Below, piece by piece: positions 1 to 8,082 of a DNA stretch of 20,177 bases. The stretch's first letter is position 1, and every line of letters begins with the position of its first letter. Made by a program: the position numbers and the translations under genes. Origin of the DNA: Haloferacaceae archaeon (GTDB lineage: Archaea > Halobacteriota > Halobacteria > Halobacteriales > Haloferacaceae); the NCBI GenBank assembly GCA_018609965.1, contig JAHENP010000110.1, forward strand, positions 1 to 20,177, given 5' to 3'. The notes below the pieces were generated by a model that was not told where the DNA came from, searched no databases, and saw nothing but the letters and a program-made list of their open reading frames with translations.

Positions 1-270
1 ATGGGCGACGAGATCTTCGTGTATCTCGTGTTGTCCGACGAGATCGGCGTCGGGATGGGACGCGGCGCCAGCGGCGACGACCGCCTGCTGATGAGCGTCT
101 CCCCCGACAGCACGGTCAGCGAGGGTGACGAGATCCGCGTTCGGATCGACCGTTCGAAGGCGCACCTGTTCGACGCCGCCGGGGAGGCGATCACCCACGG
201 GCTGGTGACGACCGCGACGCCGGACTCGGCGGCCGACGCCAGCACGGAGACCGGCGAGGAGGCGGAGTGA
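1..270 (+). CDS. ABC transporter ATP-binding protein, C-terminal fragment (partial)
   Basis: This is the C-terminal end of an ATPase subunit of a carbohydrate-type (MalK/UgpC-like) ABC importer; the gene starts before the window. The 89 visible residues lack Walker A, Walker B and signature motifs, and correspond to the regulatory TOBE/OB-fold region that follows the nucleotide-binding domain. Clues are MGDEIFVYL at the start and the ending RVRIDRSKAHLFDAAGEAITHG-like segment (residues about 46-68), which resembles the haloarchaeal sugar ABC ATPase C-terminus. The codon at base 1 is ATG, but it is best read as an internal methionine rather than a start. An acidic Ala/Asp/Glu tail follows. The next gene begins one base after the stop, so the two are probably cotranscribed. 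The family call is fairly secure; the substrate is not determinable. Confidence 0.75.
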   Translation: MGDEIFVYLVLSDEIGVGMGRGASGDDRLLMSVSPDSTVSEGDEIRVRIDRSKAHLFDAAGEAITHGLVTTATPDSAADASTETGEEAE

Positions 271-271
271 G

Positions 272-466
272 ATGGTGTCGACGCTGTACGTCCTCGCGGT
301 GACGGCGTTGTTCCTCCCGTGGGCCTACGGGCTGTACGCACTCGCCCGAGACGCCAAGAACCGGTGGCTCCCGTTGGCCCGTCAGTACGTCCGCGGTCGC
401 CGCAAACAGGCACAAGAAGAGGAGAGAGAGGAGGAACGCGAGGAACGTCGCCGCCAACTCTACTGA
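272..466 (+). CDS. Small single-helix membrane protein
   Basis: A 64-residue protein of unknown function. Residues about 3-25 form one hydrophobic helix (STLYVLAVTALFLPWAYGL), followed by a basic stretch (about residues 28-47) and a highly charged C-terminal segment rich in Glu and Arg that could form a short coiled coil or extended helix on the cytoplasmic side. The ATG lies one base after the stop of the ABC ATPase fragment, indicating the same operon and probably translational coupling. It may be an accessory of that transporter, but this rests only on position. I do not recognise a named family. Its size, start position and consistent codon use make it a likely real gene. Confidence 0.6.
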   Translation: MVSTLYVLAVTALFLPWAYGLYALARDAKNRWLPLARQYVRGRRKQAQEEEREEEREERRRQLY

Positions 467-531
467 CGACCGATGGCACACACGATCCGAACGGCAGACG
501 TGACCCGCCACAACGGTGGGGTGGAACGTGG

Positions 532-539
532 CTATTAAC
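532..539 (+). promoter_or_regulatory. TATA-like box of the oxidoreductase gene
   Basis: The sequence CTATTAAC stands out in GC-rich DNA. Its centre lies about 27-29 bp before the ATG at 565, the spacing expected for a leaderless haloarchaeal transcript. This supports both a promoter here and the choice of 565 as the start codon. Confidence 0.5.
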
Positions 540-564
540 AACAGGTGTGCCGAACAATGAGCCG

Positions 565-1617
565 ATGAGCGACGTACAGGTCGGAATCGTCGGGTTGGGG
601 GGAATCGCACACCACCACGCAGAACAGCTGGTGGAGACGGACGCGACGTTGATCGGCGGGATGGACGTGGCCACGGAGCCGCGGGAACGCTTCGCCGCCG
701 AGTTCGGCGTCGAGACGTACGCCGAGACGGAGCCGTTGTTCGACGCGGTCGACGCCGTTCTGATCACGACGCCGAACCGCTACCACGAGGACCACGCCGT
801 CGCCGCCTTGGAGCGTGGGTTGGACGTGTTGTTGGAGAAGCCGCTCGCACACGATCTCGACAGCGCCGAGCGGATCGCCGCGGCCGCTCGGGCGGCGACA
901 GGGTTCCTGATGGTCGGGTTCAACAGCCGGTTCGCGCCGGCGGTGGAGGTGTTGCGTGACCGACTCGACGCCGGCGAACTCGGCGAGGTGACACACGTCG
1001 AGGCGAACTACGTCCGGCGCCGCGGTGTGCCGGGGCGGGGGTCGTGGTTCACGGCCGAGGCGGTCGCCGGCGGCGGCGCCCTGGTCGATCTGGGTGTCCA
1101 CGCCGTCGATCTGGCGTTGTATCTCGCGGACTCCCCGGGTGTCGTCGAGGTGTCGGGCACCACCCGGTCCGAGTTCGGCGACCGCGCGGACTACAGCTAC
1201 CTGAACATGTGGGGAGAAGACAACGGCCCAGAAGGGTTCGATGTCGACGACTCCGCGTCGGCGTTTCTCCGGCTCGCGGACGACACGACCGTCTCGTTGG
1301 AGACAGCGTGGGCGGTCAACCGCCCGCCGACACAGGAGTTCTACGTCCGCGGCACGGACGGCGGCGCGTTGTTCGACAGGGCGAGCGGTGAACTCACGCT
1401 GTACGACGCCGGCACCGGCGGCGCACACCACCTCACCGACACGACGGTTCGGACCCGAGACGGCGATCCACACCGGGCCGAACAGGAGGCGTTTCTCGCG
1501 GCCGTCCGCGCGGGGTCGGCGCCAGACCGCAACACCGTCACCGAGGGGGTCGCCGTCCAACGCGTGTTGGACGCGATCTACGAGTCCGACGAACGCGGTG
1601 GGGCGGTCGAACTGTAA
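565..1617 (+). CDS. Gfo/Idh/MocA-family NAD(P)-dependent oxidoreductase
   Basis: A 350-residue dehydrogenase of the glucose-fructose oxidoreductase / inositol dehydrogenase family, which oxidises or reduces sugars and polyols with NAD(P). The N-terminal Rossmann fold has GLGGIA at residues 10-15. The family hallmark EKP lies at 91-93 (the Lys is usually catalytic), and the GGGALVDLGVHAVD segment at 169-182 provides the conserved Asp and His of the catalytic domain. The C-terminal half is the usual beta-sheet domain. ATG 565 is preferred because it follows a TATA-like box at leaderless spacing and places the Rossmann motif at the normal distance; an in-frame GTG at 547 would add six residues. 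It is followed after 84 bp by a zinc alcohol dehydrogenase with its own promoter. Family assignment is firm; substrate is unknown. Confidence 0.9.
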   Translation: MSDVQVGIVGLGGIAHHHAEQLVETDATLIGGMDVATEPRERFAAEFGVETYAETEPLFDAVDAVLITTPNRYHEDHAVAALERGLDVLLEKPLAHDLDSAERIAAAARAATGFLMVGFNSRFAPAVEVLRDRLDAGELGEVTHVEANYVRRRGVPGRGSWFTAEAVAGGGALVDLGVHAVDLALYLADSPGVVEVSGTTRSEFGDRADYSYLNMWGEDNGPEGFDVDDSASAFLRLADDTTVSLETAWAVNRPPTQEFYVRGTDGGALFDRASGELTLYDAGTGGAHHLTDTTVRTRDGDPHRAEQEAFLAAVRAGSAPDRNTVTEGVAVQRVLDAIYESDERGGAVEL

Positions 1618-1670
1618 CGAGACGCCGCGCGTCCCGCACGCTTCCGACGACTCAGCCGGCCGACCACGAA

Positions 1671-1678
1671 CTATACCA
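1671..1678 (+). promoter_or_regulatory. TATA-like box of the alcohol dehydrogenase gene
   Basis: CTATACCA lies about 27 bp before the ATG at 1702 in otherwise GC-rich sequence. The spacing suits leaderless transcription of the dehydrogenase-kinase pair. Confidence 0.5.
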
Positions 1679-1701
1679 CAGCCCGACACCACACTGGGAG
1701 T

Positions 1702-2772
1702 ATGCGAGCAGCCGTTCTCCGCGAGTACGGCGAGCCGTTGGCGATCACCGACGTGCCAGAGCCGGAGCCGGACCCACACGGCGCGGTCGTGGCTGTCGAC
1801 GCCTGCGGGATCTGTCGCTCCGACTGGCACGCCTGGCAGGGCCACGGGGAGTGGGCCGACGATCAGGTGCCGACCGACTTCGTCCTCGGCCACGAGCCGG
1901 CCGGGGAGGTGGTCGCGGTCGGCGACCGAGTCGACGGGCTCGGGGTCGGTGATCGGGTCGTCGTCCCGTTCGATCTGGGCTGTGGCACCTGCCGGGCGTG
2001 TACGACCGGCCACGGCAACACCTGTCGCGACGGGGTCGCGTTGGGGTTCGAACGCGCCGCACCCGGGGCGTTCGCCGAGCAGGTCCACGTCCCGCAGGCG
2101 GCGTACAACGCGCTCCCGATCCCCGACAATGTCCCGGCCCGCGACGTGGCCGCGCTGGGCTGTCGGTTCACCACCGCCTACCACGCACTGGTCGACCGCG
2201 CCGCGTTCGCGCCCGGCGACTGGGTCGCCGTTCACGGCTGTGGCGGCGTCGGGCTCTCTGCGGTCCACGTCGCCGACGCGCTCGGCGCCCGTCCCGTCGC
2301 TGTCGATGTCGACCCAGATGCACTCGACCGGGCGGAGACTGCGGGCGCCGCCGCGACCGTCGACGCGACCGACACCGACCCCGTCGCGGCGATCCAGTCG
2401 ATCACCGCGGACGCCGACGGCCAGGGGGCACACGTCTCTCTCGACGCGCTCGGCCGAGCGGAGACCTGTCGCAACTCCGTCCAGTGTCTCCGCCAGCGCG
2501 GCACCCACGTCCAGGTCGGGTTGACGACGGCCGCCGAGGAGGGGGAGGTGGCACTCCCGGTCGACGAGATCACCCGGTGGGAGATCGACGTGCTCGGCTC
2601 GCGGGGGATGCCGCCGACGGACTACGACGAACTGCTCAGGCTGTTGGAGGCCGGGACGGTCGATCCCAGCCTGCTCGTCGGCCGCGAGGTGTCGCTGGCG
2701 GACGTGCCGGACCGACTCGCGGCGATGACCGACTACGACACCGACGGGATCGAGGTGGTGACGTTCGAGTGA
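1702..2772 (+). CDS. Zinc-dependent medium-chain alcohol dehydrogenase
   Basis: A 356-residue zinc alcohol dehydrogenase of the medium-chain (MDR) superfamily, oxidising an alcohol or polyol with NAD(P). Catalytic zinc ligands are visible as C38 (CGICRSDWH), H64-E65 (GHEPAGEV) and C153 (ALGCRF). The structural zinc lobe has the full four-cysteine set C94, C97, C100 and C108. The nucleotide-binding motif GCGGVG is at 179-184, and the acidic residue D202 at the end of the second strand suggests preference for NAD over NADP. The ATG follows a TATA-like box at leaderless distance. Its stop overlaps the GTG start of the kinase gene by 4 nt (GTGA), so the two are translationally coupled and probably act in one pathway. 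The exact substrate cannot be read from sequence. Confidence 0.92.
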   Translation: MRAAVLREYGEPLAITDVPEPEPDPHGAVVAVDACGICRSDWHAWQGHGEWADDQVPTDFVLGHEPAGEVVAVGDRVDGLGVGDRVVVPFDLGCGTCRACTTGHGNTCRDGVALGFERAAPGAFAEQVHVPQAAYNALPIPDNVPARDVAALGCRFTTAYHALVDRAAFAPGDWVAVHGCGGVGLSAVHVADALGARPVAVDVDPDALDRAETAGAAATVDATDTDPVAAIQSITADADGQGAHVSLDALGRAETCRNSVQCLRQRGTHVQVGLTTAAEEGEVALPVDEITRWEIDVLGSRGMPPTDYDELLRLLEAGTVDPSLLVGREVSLADVPDRLAAMTDYDTDGIEVVTFE

Positions 2773-4142
2773 CCGACGGCCAGTCGAGATCGAGCGGTGG
2801 CGACCGCTCGTCGTTGTTCGCCGGCGGCGCCGAAACTCCCGCGGCGGCGCTCGCCCGGGAGTGTCTCGCCGCCGGCGTCGCAGCCGCACGTCCGGCACGC
2901 GCCGTCGCCGACCGTGTGACCGTCGACGACGGCCGACTCCACCTCACAGGCCGGCACCGAGCGGCCACTGTCTCACTCGGCGACCACGACCGACTCCTGC
3001 TTGTCGGCGGCGGGAAGGCCGCACGCGGACTCACGGAGGCGCTCGTCGACACGCTCGCGGCGGCGAACGCCACCCCCGACGGCGGAACGGTGCTCGTCCC
3101 GCCGGAGGACACCGGGTGCCGACAGCGCGTCGGGTTCGTGGCCGGCGGTCACCCGACACCGACACCCGGGGGTGTGGTGGCGACCCGCGACGCGGTGGCC
3201 GCTCTCGACGCCGCCGGCGAGGAGACGCTCGTGTTCGCGCCGATCACCGGCGGTGGGAGCGCACTGCTGGCGGCCCCGGTGCCCGCGGTCGGGCTGTCTG
3301 CACTCCAGTCTGCCACCCGGCGACTGCTCGACGCCGGCGCGTCCGTCGACGAACTCAACGCGGTCCGGCGTGCGCTCTCGACGGTGAAAGGTGGGCGACT
3401 CGCCGCGCGTGCCGCCCCCGCGCGGGTCGTCGGCGTGGTCCTCAGCGACGTTGTCGGTGACGACCCCGCGGTCGTCGCCAGCGGGCCGACGGTGCCGCCG
3501 CCGCCAGACTCCGGCGACCCACTGGCCGTACTGCGTCGGTACGATGTGGACACGCCGCGGGTCCGGGCGTTCCTCCGCGCCCGCAACCGGGAGCCACCCG
3601 CCACCGACACGGCCGAGACGGTCGTGATCGCCTCGGGGGTGCGTGCGCTCGCGGCGGCCCGGGACCACGCCCGTGCCCGGGGGGCGGACGCGCAGGTGCT
3701 CGCCCGTGGTGTGACCGGCGAGGCGCGTCGTTGTGGCCGACGGGCGGGCGCACTCGCCGCGACGGTCGCGGACTGTGCCGACCCCACCCGGGAGCGACCG
3801 ATCTTGCTCCTCGCTGGCGGGGAGACGACGGTCTCCGTGACCGGTACCGGGTCTGGTGGCCCGAACTGTGAGTACGTCACCAGCGCGGCGTTGGAACTCG
3901 CTCGCCGCGACGCCGACGCGTCGGCTGTCGTCGCCGCGGTCGACACGGACGGCCACGACGGCTCGACGGACGCAGCCGGCGGGATGGTCTCCGGAGAGAC
4001 CGTCGTGGAGCCGGAACGAGCCCAGCGCGCGCTCGCCGACAACGACTCACTCGGCTGGCTCCGTGCCGTTGGTGCGGCGCTCCACTCGGGCGCAACGGGG
4101 ACGAACGTCAACGATCTCCGCGTGGTCGTCGTCGCCCCGTGA
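2769..4142 (+). CDS. Glycerate 2-kinase-type (DUF4147/MOFRL) enzyme
   Basis: A 457-residue member of the GckA/TtuD-type glycerate kinase family, which phosphorylates D-glycerate to 2-phosphoglycerate and feeds it into glycolysis. The N-terminal DUF4147 domain has LLLVGGGKAARG at about 77-87, GGHPTPTPGG at 127-136, the ITGGGSALLAAP loop at 159-170 and DVVGDDPAVVASGP at 227-240. The C-terminal MOFRL domain shows LLAGGETTVSVTG at 347-359, AAVDTDGHDGSTDAAGG at 389-405 and HSGATGTNVNDL at 439-450. The start is GTG 2769, overlapping the dehydrogenase stop by 4 nt; upstream extension in this frame is only the shadow of that gene. The segment usually resembling GGRNQE reads GGPNCE (363-368). It ends convergently with the ribosomal cluster. 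The family call is strong; glycerate as substrate is inferred from family. Confidence 0.88.
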   Translation: MTDGQSRSSGGDRSSLFAGGAETPAAALARECLAAGVAAARPARAVADRVTVDDGRLHLTGRHRAATVSLGDHDRLLLVGGGKAARGLTEALVDTLAAANATPDGGTVLVPPEDTGCRQRVGFVAGGHPTPTPGGVVATRDAVAALDAAGEETLVFAPITGGGSALLAAPVPAVGLSALQSATRRLLDAGASVDELNAVRRALSTVKGGRLAARAAPARVVGVVLSDVVGDDPAVVASGPTVPPPPDSGDPLAVLRRYDVDTPRVRAFLRARNREPPATDTAETVVIASGVRALAAARDHARARGADAQVLARGVTGEARRCGRRAGALAATVADCADPTRERPILLLAGGETTVSVTGTGSGGPNCEYVTSAALELARRDADASAVVAAVDTDGHDGSTDAAGGMVSGETVVEPERAQRALADNDSLGWLRAVGAALHSGATGTNVNDLRVVVVAP

Positions 4143-4181
4143 GAAACTGTCGCGGATGCGGGGTCGTTCCCCGCAGTTCTC
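4141..4181. terminator. Stem-loop between convergent genes, possible terminator
   Basis: A perfect 7-bp stem TGCGGGG (4157-4163) / CCCCGCA (4169-4175) with a 5-nt loop is flanked by a weaker outer pairing GAGAA (4141-4145) / TTCTC (4177-4181). It occupies the short gap between the kinase stop and the uL15 stop, which face each other. No clear T-run follows on either strand, and archaeal termination depends mainly on T-runs, so termination is only a possibility; mRNA 3'-end protection is an alternative. Confidence 0.4.
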
Positions 4182-4214
4182 GTCGGCGTCCGGCTGCTCC
4201 GGGTCGATGTCCGA

Positions 4215-4694
4215 CTACTCCTCGTCGGTGTCGTCGTCCGTCTCGGCTTCCTCGGCACGCTCCGTCAGTGCGACGGAGCCGCCGGCCTGTTCGACCTCGG
4301 CGCGAGCACCCGCAGTGAACGCGTCGGCGGTAACGTGCAGTTCCTGTCGGGCCTCACCGTTGCCCAACACTTTCACCACGTCCACGGCGTAGCCGTCCTC
4401 GGCCACGTCGCGGGCGTCTACGTGGAAGGCGCCGTCTTCCTCCTCGGCGAGCCCCTCAGCGACCAACAACGCGGCGTCCTCGTCCAACTCCTGGACGGTG
4501 ACCTCCGCGACCGCGTCCTGGGTCTTCTCCGGCGGGGAGAAGCCGTGTTTGCCCAACGGCGGGTGGTTGTGGTACTCGTGTTTGTCCCGACCGGCGGCGC
4601 CGCGACCACCGCTGTGGCCGGCCCCGCGGTTGTGTTTGTGTGAGCCGCCGCCGCGTGTGCGTGTGCCGCGCTGGCGTTTCTTCTTACTCGTCAT
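4215..4694 (-). CDS. rpl15: 50S ribosomal protein uL15
   Basis: A 159-residue large-subunit protein. The N-terminus (MTSKKKRQRGTRTRGGG) is the basic Gly/Arg-rich extension that threads into 23S rRNA, followed by GSHKHNRGAGHSGGRG and the HEYHNHPPLGKHGFSPP segment typical of archaeal uL15. The globular domain follows and the tail ends in a Glu/Asp-rich run typical of haloarchaea. ATG 4694 is chosen because it precedes the conserved basic arm and overlaps the uL30 stop by one base (TAATG), with GGAGG-like sequence a few bases upstream. It is the last gene of the cluster here; no secY follows. Confidence 0.95.
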   Translation of the reverse strand: MTSKKKRQRGTRTRGGGSHKHNRGAGHSGGRGAAGRDKHEYHNHPPLGKHGFSPPEKTQDAVAEVTVQELDEDAALLVAEGLAEEEDGAFHVDARDVAEDGYAVDVVKVLGNGEARQELHVTADAFTAGARAEVEQAGGSVALTERAEEAETDDDTDEE

Positions 4695-5158
4695 TATCGC
4701 ATCGCCTCCAGCAGGCTGTCGATCTCCTCGGTCGTGTGACGACCCAACTGACCGCCGTCCGTGGCGGCCTGCTTGATCCCGTCGTGACCGCCACGGGGGG
4801 CGTGGAGCCGCACCACCGGTGCGAGTGGTGTCTCCTGCAGTGTCGTCTCCTCGGCGACGAGCGCCTCCGCGAGCGCGTGCACGTCGTCGTAGGAGGTGTG
4901 GTCGGCGACCCACTCGTCGTCGATGTCGGCGTCACCCGCCTCGGGCTCTGCTCGGCGTTCGAGCAGTGTCGCCACCGTCCCGACGGACGGCTCGCCGAAG
5001 GCGACGTAGTCGTTCACCTTCGTGAGCATCCCCTGGTAGGTGTCACGCTCCGGGATGAACGTCGCGTGGTTCACCGCGTGGATGTTGAGCATCGCGAGCG
5101 TGTCGACGACCGCGTCGGGTGTGTCCACCTCACCGCGGATCTGGACGACCGCCTGCAT
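4694..5158 (-). CDS. rpl30: 50S ribosomal protein uL30
   Basis: A 154-residue archaeal-length uL30, a large-subunit protein. The N-terminal strand-helix [21 protein letters not shown] and the INHAVNH-like segment (LNIHAVNHATFIPE, about residues 23-36) are typical. The archaeal C-terminal extension includes LHAPRGGHDGIKQ. The start is ATG 5158, which overlaps the uS5 stop by one base (TGATG). A GTG codon directly before it (5161) would give a GTGA overlap and one more residue. The uL30 stop in turn overlaps the uL15 start by one base. Confidence 0.94.
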   Translation of the reverse strand: MQAVVQIRGEVDTPDAVVDTLAMLNIHAVNHATFIPERDTYQGMLTKVNDYVAFGEPSVGTVATLLERRAEPEAGDADIDDEWVADHTSYDDVHALAEALVAEETTLQETPLAPVVRLHAPRGGHDGIKQAATDGGQLGRHTTEEIDSLLEAMR

Positions 5159-5808
5159 CACTCACTCACCCCTTCGCGTGCCTCACGCTGGACCCGCCGC
5201 GCGCGGTCCGGCGTCCGGGCCTGCGAGGCGTTCACCAACGCGTTGAACGTCGCCTTCGCGAGATTCACCGTCGTCCGGGTCGTCCCGTTCGAGGAGGTCC
5301 ACGCGTCCTTGATCCCCGCCAACGAGAGGATGTTGCTCACCGTCTCTGCGCCCGCCAACCCCAGCCCCTGCGGGGCCGGTTTGATGGACACCTCGACGGA
5401 GCCCGCCTTCCCCTCTGCCGTCCGCATGAGGGAGTTGCGACCGCCCGCGGAGTCCTCCCAGGAACCGGAGCCGCGGTCCACGCTGATCACTTCCAGCTTC
5501 GCCACGTCGATGGCCTTCTCGATTGCGCCGCCGACCTGGTCGTCGCGGGCCTCGGCGTAGCCGAGATAGCCGTTCCGGTTGCCGACCGCGACGGCGACGC
5601 GGAACTTCACCCGCCGTCCGGAGTCGGTCATCCGTTGGACCATGTTGATGTCCAACACCTCGTCGTCCATGTCCGGGAGGAGCTGGTCGACGATCTCCGG
5701 CTCCTTCAACGGGAGCCCCGTCGCCAACGCCTCGTCCATCGAGGTGACGTCGCCTGCCTGTACCTGTCGACCGAGCCGCGTCTGCGGCGTCCAGCCGTTG
5801 TTGCTCAT
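5158..5808 (-). CDS. rps5: 30S ribosomal protein uS5
   Basis: A 216-residue archaeal uS5. The N-terminal double-stranded RNA-binding-like domain contains [30 protein letters not shown] (about 55-84), the most conserved part of the family. The C-terminal domain contains [29 protein letters not shown]. uS5 lies at the mRNA entry side of the small subunit and affects decoding fidelity. ATG 5808 begins the family-typical [13 protein letters not shown]; it lies one base after the uL18 stop, and a GGAGG-like sequence lies in the uL18 3' end. Upstream extension in the same frame is a shadow of uL18. Confidence 0.96.
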   Translation of the reverse strand: MSNNGWTPQTRLGRQVQAGDVTSMDEALATGLPLKEPEIVDQLLPDMDDEVLDINMVQRMTDSGRRVKFRVAVAVGNRNGYLGYAEARDDQVGGAIEKAIDVAKLEVISVDRGSGSWEDSAGGRNSLMRTAEGKAGSVEVSIKPAPQGLGLAGAETVSNILSLAGIKDAWTSSNGTTRTTVNLAKATFNALVNASQARTPDRARRVQREAREGVSE

Positions 5809-5809
5809 G

Positions 5810-6367
5810 TTACTCGAACGCCTCCGTGAGTGCCGCTCGCACGTCGTCGAAGTGGTCGGGCAGGTCGGCCGCGTCGAACTCGCCGCCGTACAACGGCTCG
5901 TCGAGACTCGCCGCGTAGTCGGCGATGTGCTCGCCGCGGTTGCGCGGCCACTCTGCGAGGACATCCTCGTTGTGTGGGATCTCGAGCCCCGCGTCGATCG
6001 CACCCTCCTGCACCGCGAACACCTTGTTGCCGGGCGTGGCCGTGTTGAGACCGATGTCCAACACCGCTGTCTCTAAGCCAGCCGCGACGGCTCGCAGCCC
6101 CGCGAGATACCCCGTCAGGTACGCGCTCGGCAGGTTCCCCGTGGGAGCCTCCCAGCCGTACTCCGAGAGATCCTCGCTGGACGCGGCCGCGTGTGTCTCG
6201 TCGCCGTCCGGACCGGGGGTTACCAGCTGCGCCCTGACGTGTCGGTTGGACACCCGCGCGACGAGGCGGGGGTCACCGGATTTCAGCAGGCGCAACCTTT
6301 GGTGGTAGTCGGTCCGGACCTCGCGACGGCGCCGCATCGGAACGTTGTATCGTGGTCCGGTCGCCAT
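5810..6367 (-). CDS. rpl18: 50S ribosomal protein uL18
   Basis: A 185-residue archaeal uL18, the 5S rRNA-binding protein of the central protuberance, which acts with uL5. The start [31 protein letters not shown] is diagnostic for the archaeal/eukaryotic form (eukaryotic eL5 homologue). The core includes [15 protein letters not shown] and the Gly/Asn-rich [23 protein letters not shown] 6367 overlaps the eL19 stop by one base (TGATG), with GGAGGA 8 nt upstream inside the eL19 gene. Confidence 0.96.
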   Translation of the reverse strand: MATGPRYNVPMRRRREVRTDYHQRLRLLKSGDPRLVARVSNRHVRAQLVTPGPDGDETHAAASSEDLSEYGWEAPTGNLPSAYLTGYLAGLRAVAAGLETAVLDIGLNTATPGNKVFAVQEGAIDAGLEIPHNEDVLAEWPRNRGEHIADYAASLDEPLYGGEFDAADLPDHFDDVRAALTEAFE

Positions 6368-6828
6368 CAGTGGTCCTCCAGTGTCACGTCGTAGTTCGCC
6401 TCGACGTACGACTCCAGCCGGCGGACATCCTCGAACTCGCCGCCAGACGCCTTGTCGTACAGCTCGCGGTACTGCGAGCGGTCGAGGGGGCCGTCGTCGC
6501 GCAGCTCACGCAGCCGCGAGCGCTGTGCGCGAATCCGTTCGATCCAGTCGTCGCGGTCGTCCTGTCGGCCGCCGGATTTCCCTTTTCGGGTGCCGGCGCC
6601 CGTCTGGTGGCCGTACGCCTGGGTCTCTGCCCGTTCGCGCGCCCGACCACGGGAGTTGGACTTGGCGTCGTCCGTCTGGATCGTCCCTTGCTCGATCTGT
6701 TCACGGATGTCCTCGCGGGTGATCGCGTCCGCCAGGTCCGACTGTGCCTCCGGGTCGAGCCAGACGCGGTCCTCGCCGACGCCGAGTTCGTCGGCCGCGA
6801 GGCGCCGCTGTGCGCTCAGATCAGTCAT
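6367..6828 (-). CDS. rpl19e: 50S ribosomal protein eL19
   Basis: A 153-residue archaeal eL19, found in archaea and eukaryotes but not bacteria. It begins [26 protein letters not shown], the conserved N-terminal helical domain, followed by the Arg/Lys-rich central segment [10 protein letters not shown] and [15 protein letters not shown], which binds 23S rRNA, and a long C-terminal helix. ATG 6828 lies 8 nt inside the end of the eL32 gene and is preceded by GGAGGTGG in the eL32 coding sequence, an arrangement that suits coupled reinitiation. Confidence 0.95.
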   Translation of the reverse strand: MTDLSAQRRLAADELGVGEDRVWLDPEAQSDLADAITREDIREQIEQGTIQTDDAKSNSRGRARERAETQAYGHQTGAGTRKGKSGGRQDDRDDWIERIRAQRSRLRELRDDGPLDRSQYRELYDKASGGEFEDVRRLESYVEANYDVTLEDH

Positions 6829-7540
6829 CTGCGTCCACCTCCACTTCCACGTAGGTGGGGTTGAGCACGCGGATCTCGCGTTGCTCACACTCGTCTTCGA
6901 TCCGCTCTCGCTTCCGGCCGCCGACCTTCGAGGCGATCCGCACCGCCTCTGTGTCCGGGTCGACACCCGACAGGTCGTCCGTGTTGTGGACGCGCACCTC
7001 CTCGAACCCGCTTGGGTGGAGGCCGCGTGCGGCCGTCGGCGAACGGAAGCCGGCCTCGACGGTCGGCCCCTTCCCCTTGATGCCGCGGCGCTGCTTCGAC
7101 AGGATACCACGGGGCCGCCGCCAGGCGGTCGGCACCCGTTTCTTTTTGTGGTAGTCCTGCCGGTTGAACTGCGGCGTCCCCTCGCGGTGCTTCTGGGCGA
7201 GCGCACGCGCCGTCTCGTCGTCGAGGTTCGGGGTCTTGTCTGCGTGGCCCCGCGGCTGGAGCTCCGTCTCCACGTCCTCGTCTTCCTCGACGACTTCCTC
7301 ATCGCTGTCGTCTTCGATCTCTGCTTCGGTCTCCTCGTCGACCTCGAGCCCGCCCACGTCCGCCTTGATCCGGGCGGCCAGCGCGTTCCCGACGCCGTCG
7401 ACCTCCGCGAGTTCCGACTGGGCGGCCGCCTTCACGTCTTCGACCGCCTCGTAGCCGGCCTCGCGGAGCGAGTCGGCCTTCGACGGGCCGACACCGGAGA
7501 TGTCTTCGAGGGCCTGGATCTCCTCCTCGTCGGCGGACAT
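6821..7540 (-). CDS. rpl32e: 50S ribosomal protein eL32 with N-terminal helix-hairpin-helix extension
   Basis: A 239-residue eL32. The conserved eL32 core starts around residue 110 ([65 protein letters not shown]). The first 60 residues form two helix-hairpin-helix-type motifs ([17 protein letters not shown] and [18 protein letters not shown]), followed by a very acidic linker (about 61-95). Eukaryotic eL32 is about 135 residues; a long N-terminal extension is a known haloarchaeal trait. The ATG at 7540 directly abuts the uL6 stop with no gap, and its end overlaps eL19 by 8 nt. Confidence 0.95.
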   Translation of the reverse strand: MSADEEEIQALEDISGVGPSKADSLREAGYEAVEDVKAAAQSELAEVDGVGNALAARIKADVGGLEVDEETEAEIEDDSDEEVVEEDEDVETELQPRGHADKTPNLDDETARALAQKHREGTPQFNRQDYHKKKRVPTAWRRPRGILSKQRRGIKGKGPTVEAGFRSPTAARGLHPSGFEEVRVHNTDDLSGVDPDTEAVRIASKVGGRKRERIEDECEQREIRVLNPTYVEVEVDADD

Positions 7541-8080
7541 CTAGGCACCCCCACGGGGTTTGTTCGTGATGTAGACCCCGTCTTGGAACACCCGTTGGTC
7601 CTTGTCCGTGACCCGGGTGAGCTGTTCGATGTTCGCTGCAGTCTGGCCCACGTCCTCCTTGGACGGACCCGAGAGGGTGAGTTCCTCGCCGTCGATCGAG
7701 ACCTCGGTGTCGCCGAGCACCGCCGCACGCCGTGGCGCCCGCTCGCCGAGGAAGTTCTCGATGACGACCTCCCCACCCTCCGTGTCGACGTCCATCGGGA
7801 AGTGAGCGTAGAACACCTCCATCTCGTAGGTCCACCCCTCGGTGACCCCGTGGATCATGTTTCGGACATGGCTCTCGAAGGTGCCGACGGTGGCCTCCGT
7901 CTGGCGGTCGGCGTCCCCCGGTCGTTCGATCACGACCGCGCCGTCCGCGACGGTGACCGACACGTCGGGGAACCAGAGCTGCCGCGTGACGGAGCCTTCC
8001 GGCCCCTCCAAGGTCACGTCGAGGTGGTCGACCTCGGCCGTCGCCTCGTCTGGAATCTGGATCGTCGTCTGTCGTGTCAT
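7541..8080 (-). CDS. rpl6: 50S ribosomal protein uL6
   Basis: A 179-residue archaeal uL6, a two-domain large-subunit protein near the factor-binding region. Visible family features are the domain 1 start TIQIPDEATAEVDHLDVTLEGPEGSVTR, SHVRNMIHGVTEGWTYEMEVFYAHFP (about 90-115), and in domain 2 VVIENFLGERAPRRAAV followed by QRVFQDGVYITNKPRG at the end. ATG 8080 begins the typical short N-terminus; it lies two bases after the uS8 stop. No clear Shine-Dalgarno sequence is visible, so initiation may depend on translation of uS8. Confidence 0.95.
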   Translation of the reverse strand: MTRQTTIQIPDEATAEVDHLDVTLEGPEGSVTRQLWFPDVSVTVADGAVVIERPGDADRQTEATVGTFESHVRNMIHGVTEGWTYEMEVFYAHFPMDVDTEGGEVVIENFLGERAPRRAAVLGDTEVSIDGEELTLSGPSKEDVGQTAANIEQLTRVTDKDQRVFQDGVYITNKPRGGA

Positions 8081-8082
8081 AG

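Noticed and set aside
547..564. GTG 547 as the start of the Gfo/Idh/MocA oxidoreductase
   Set aside because: It is closer to the TATA-like box than leaderless spacing allows; ATG 565 fits that spacing and the normal distance to the GxGGxA motif.
535..2898. A 787-codon open frame on the minus strand opposite the two dehydrogenase genes
   Set aside because: It is antisense to two well-identified genes, is Arg/His/Gly/Pro-rich with no recognisable domain, and reflects the scarcity of stop codons in GC-rich DNA.
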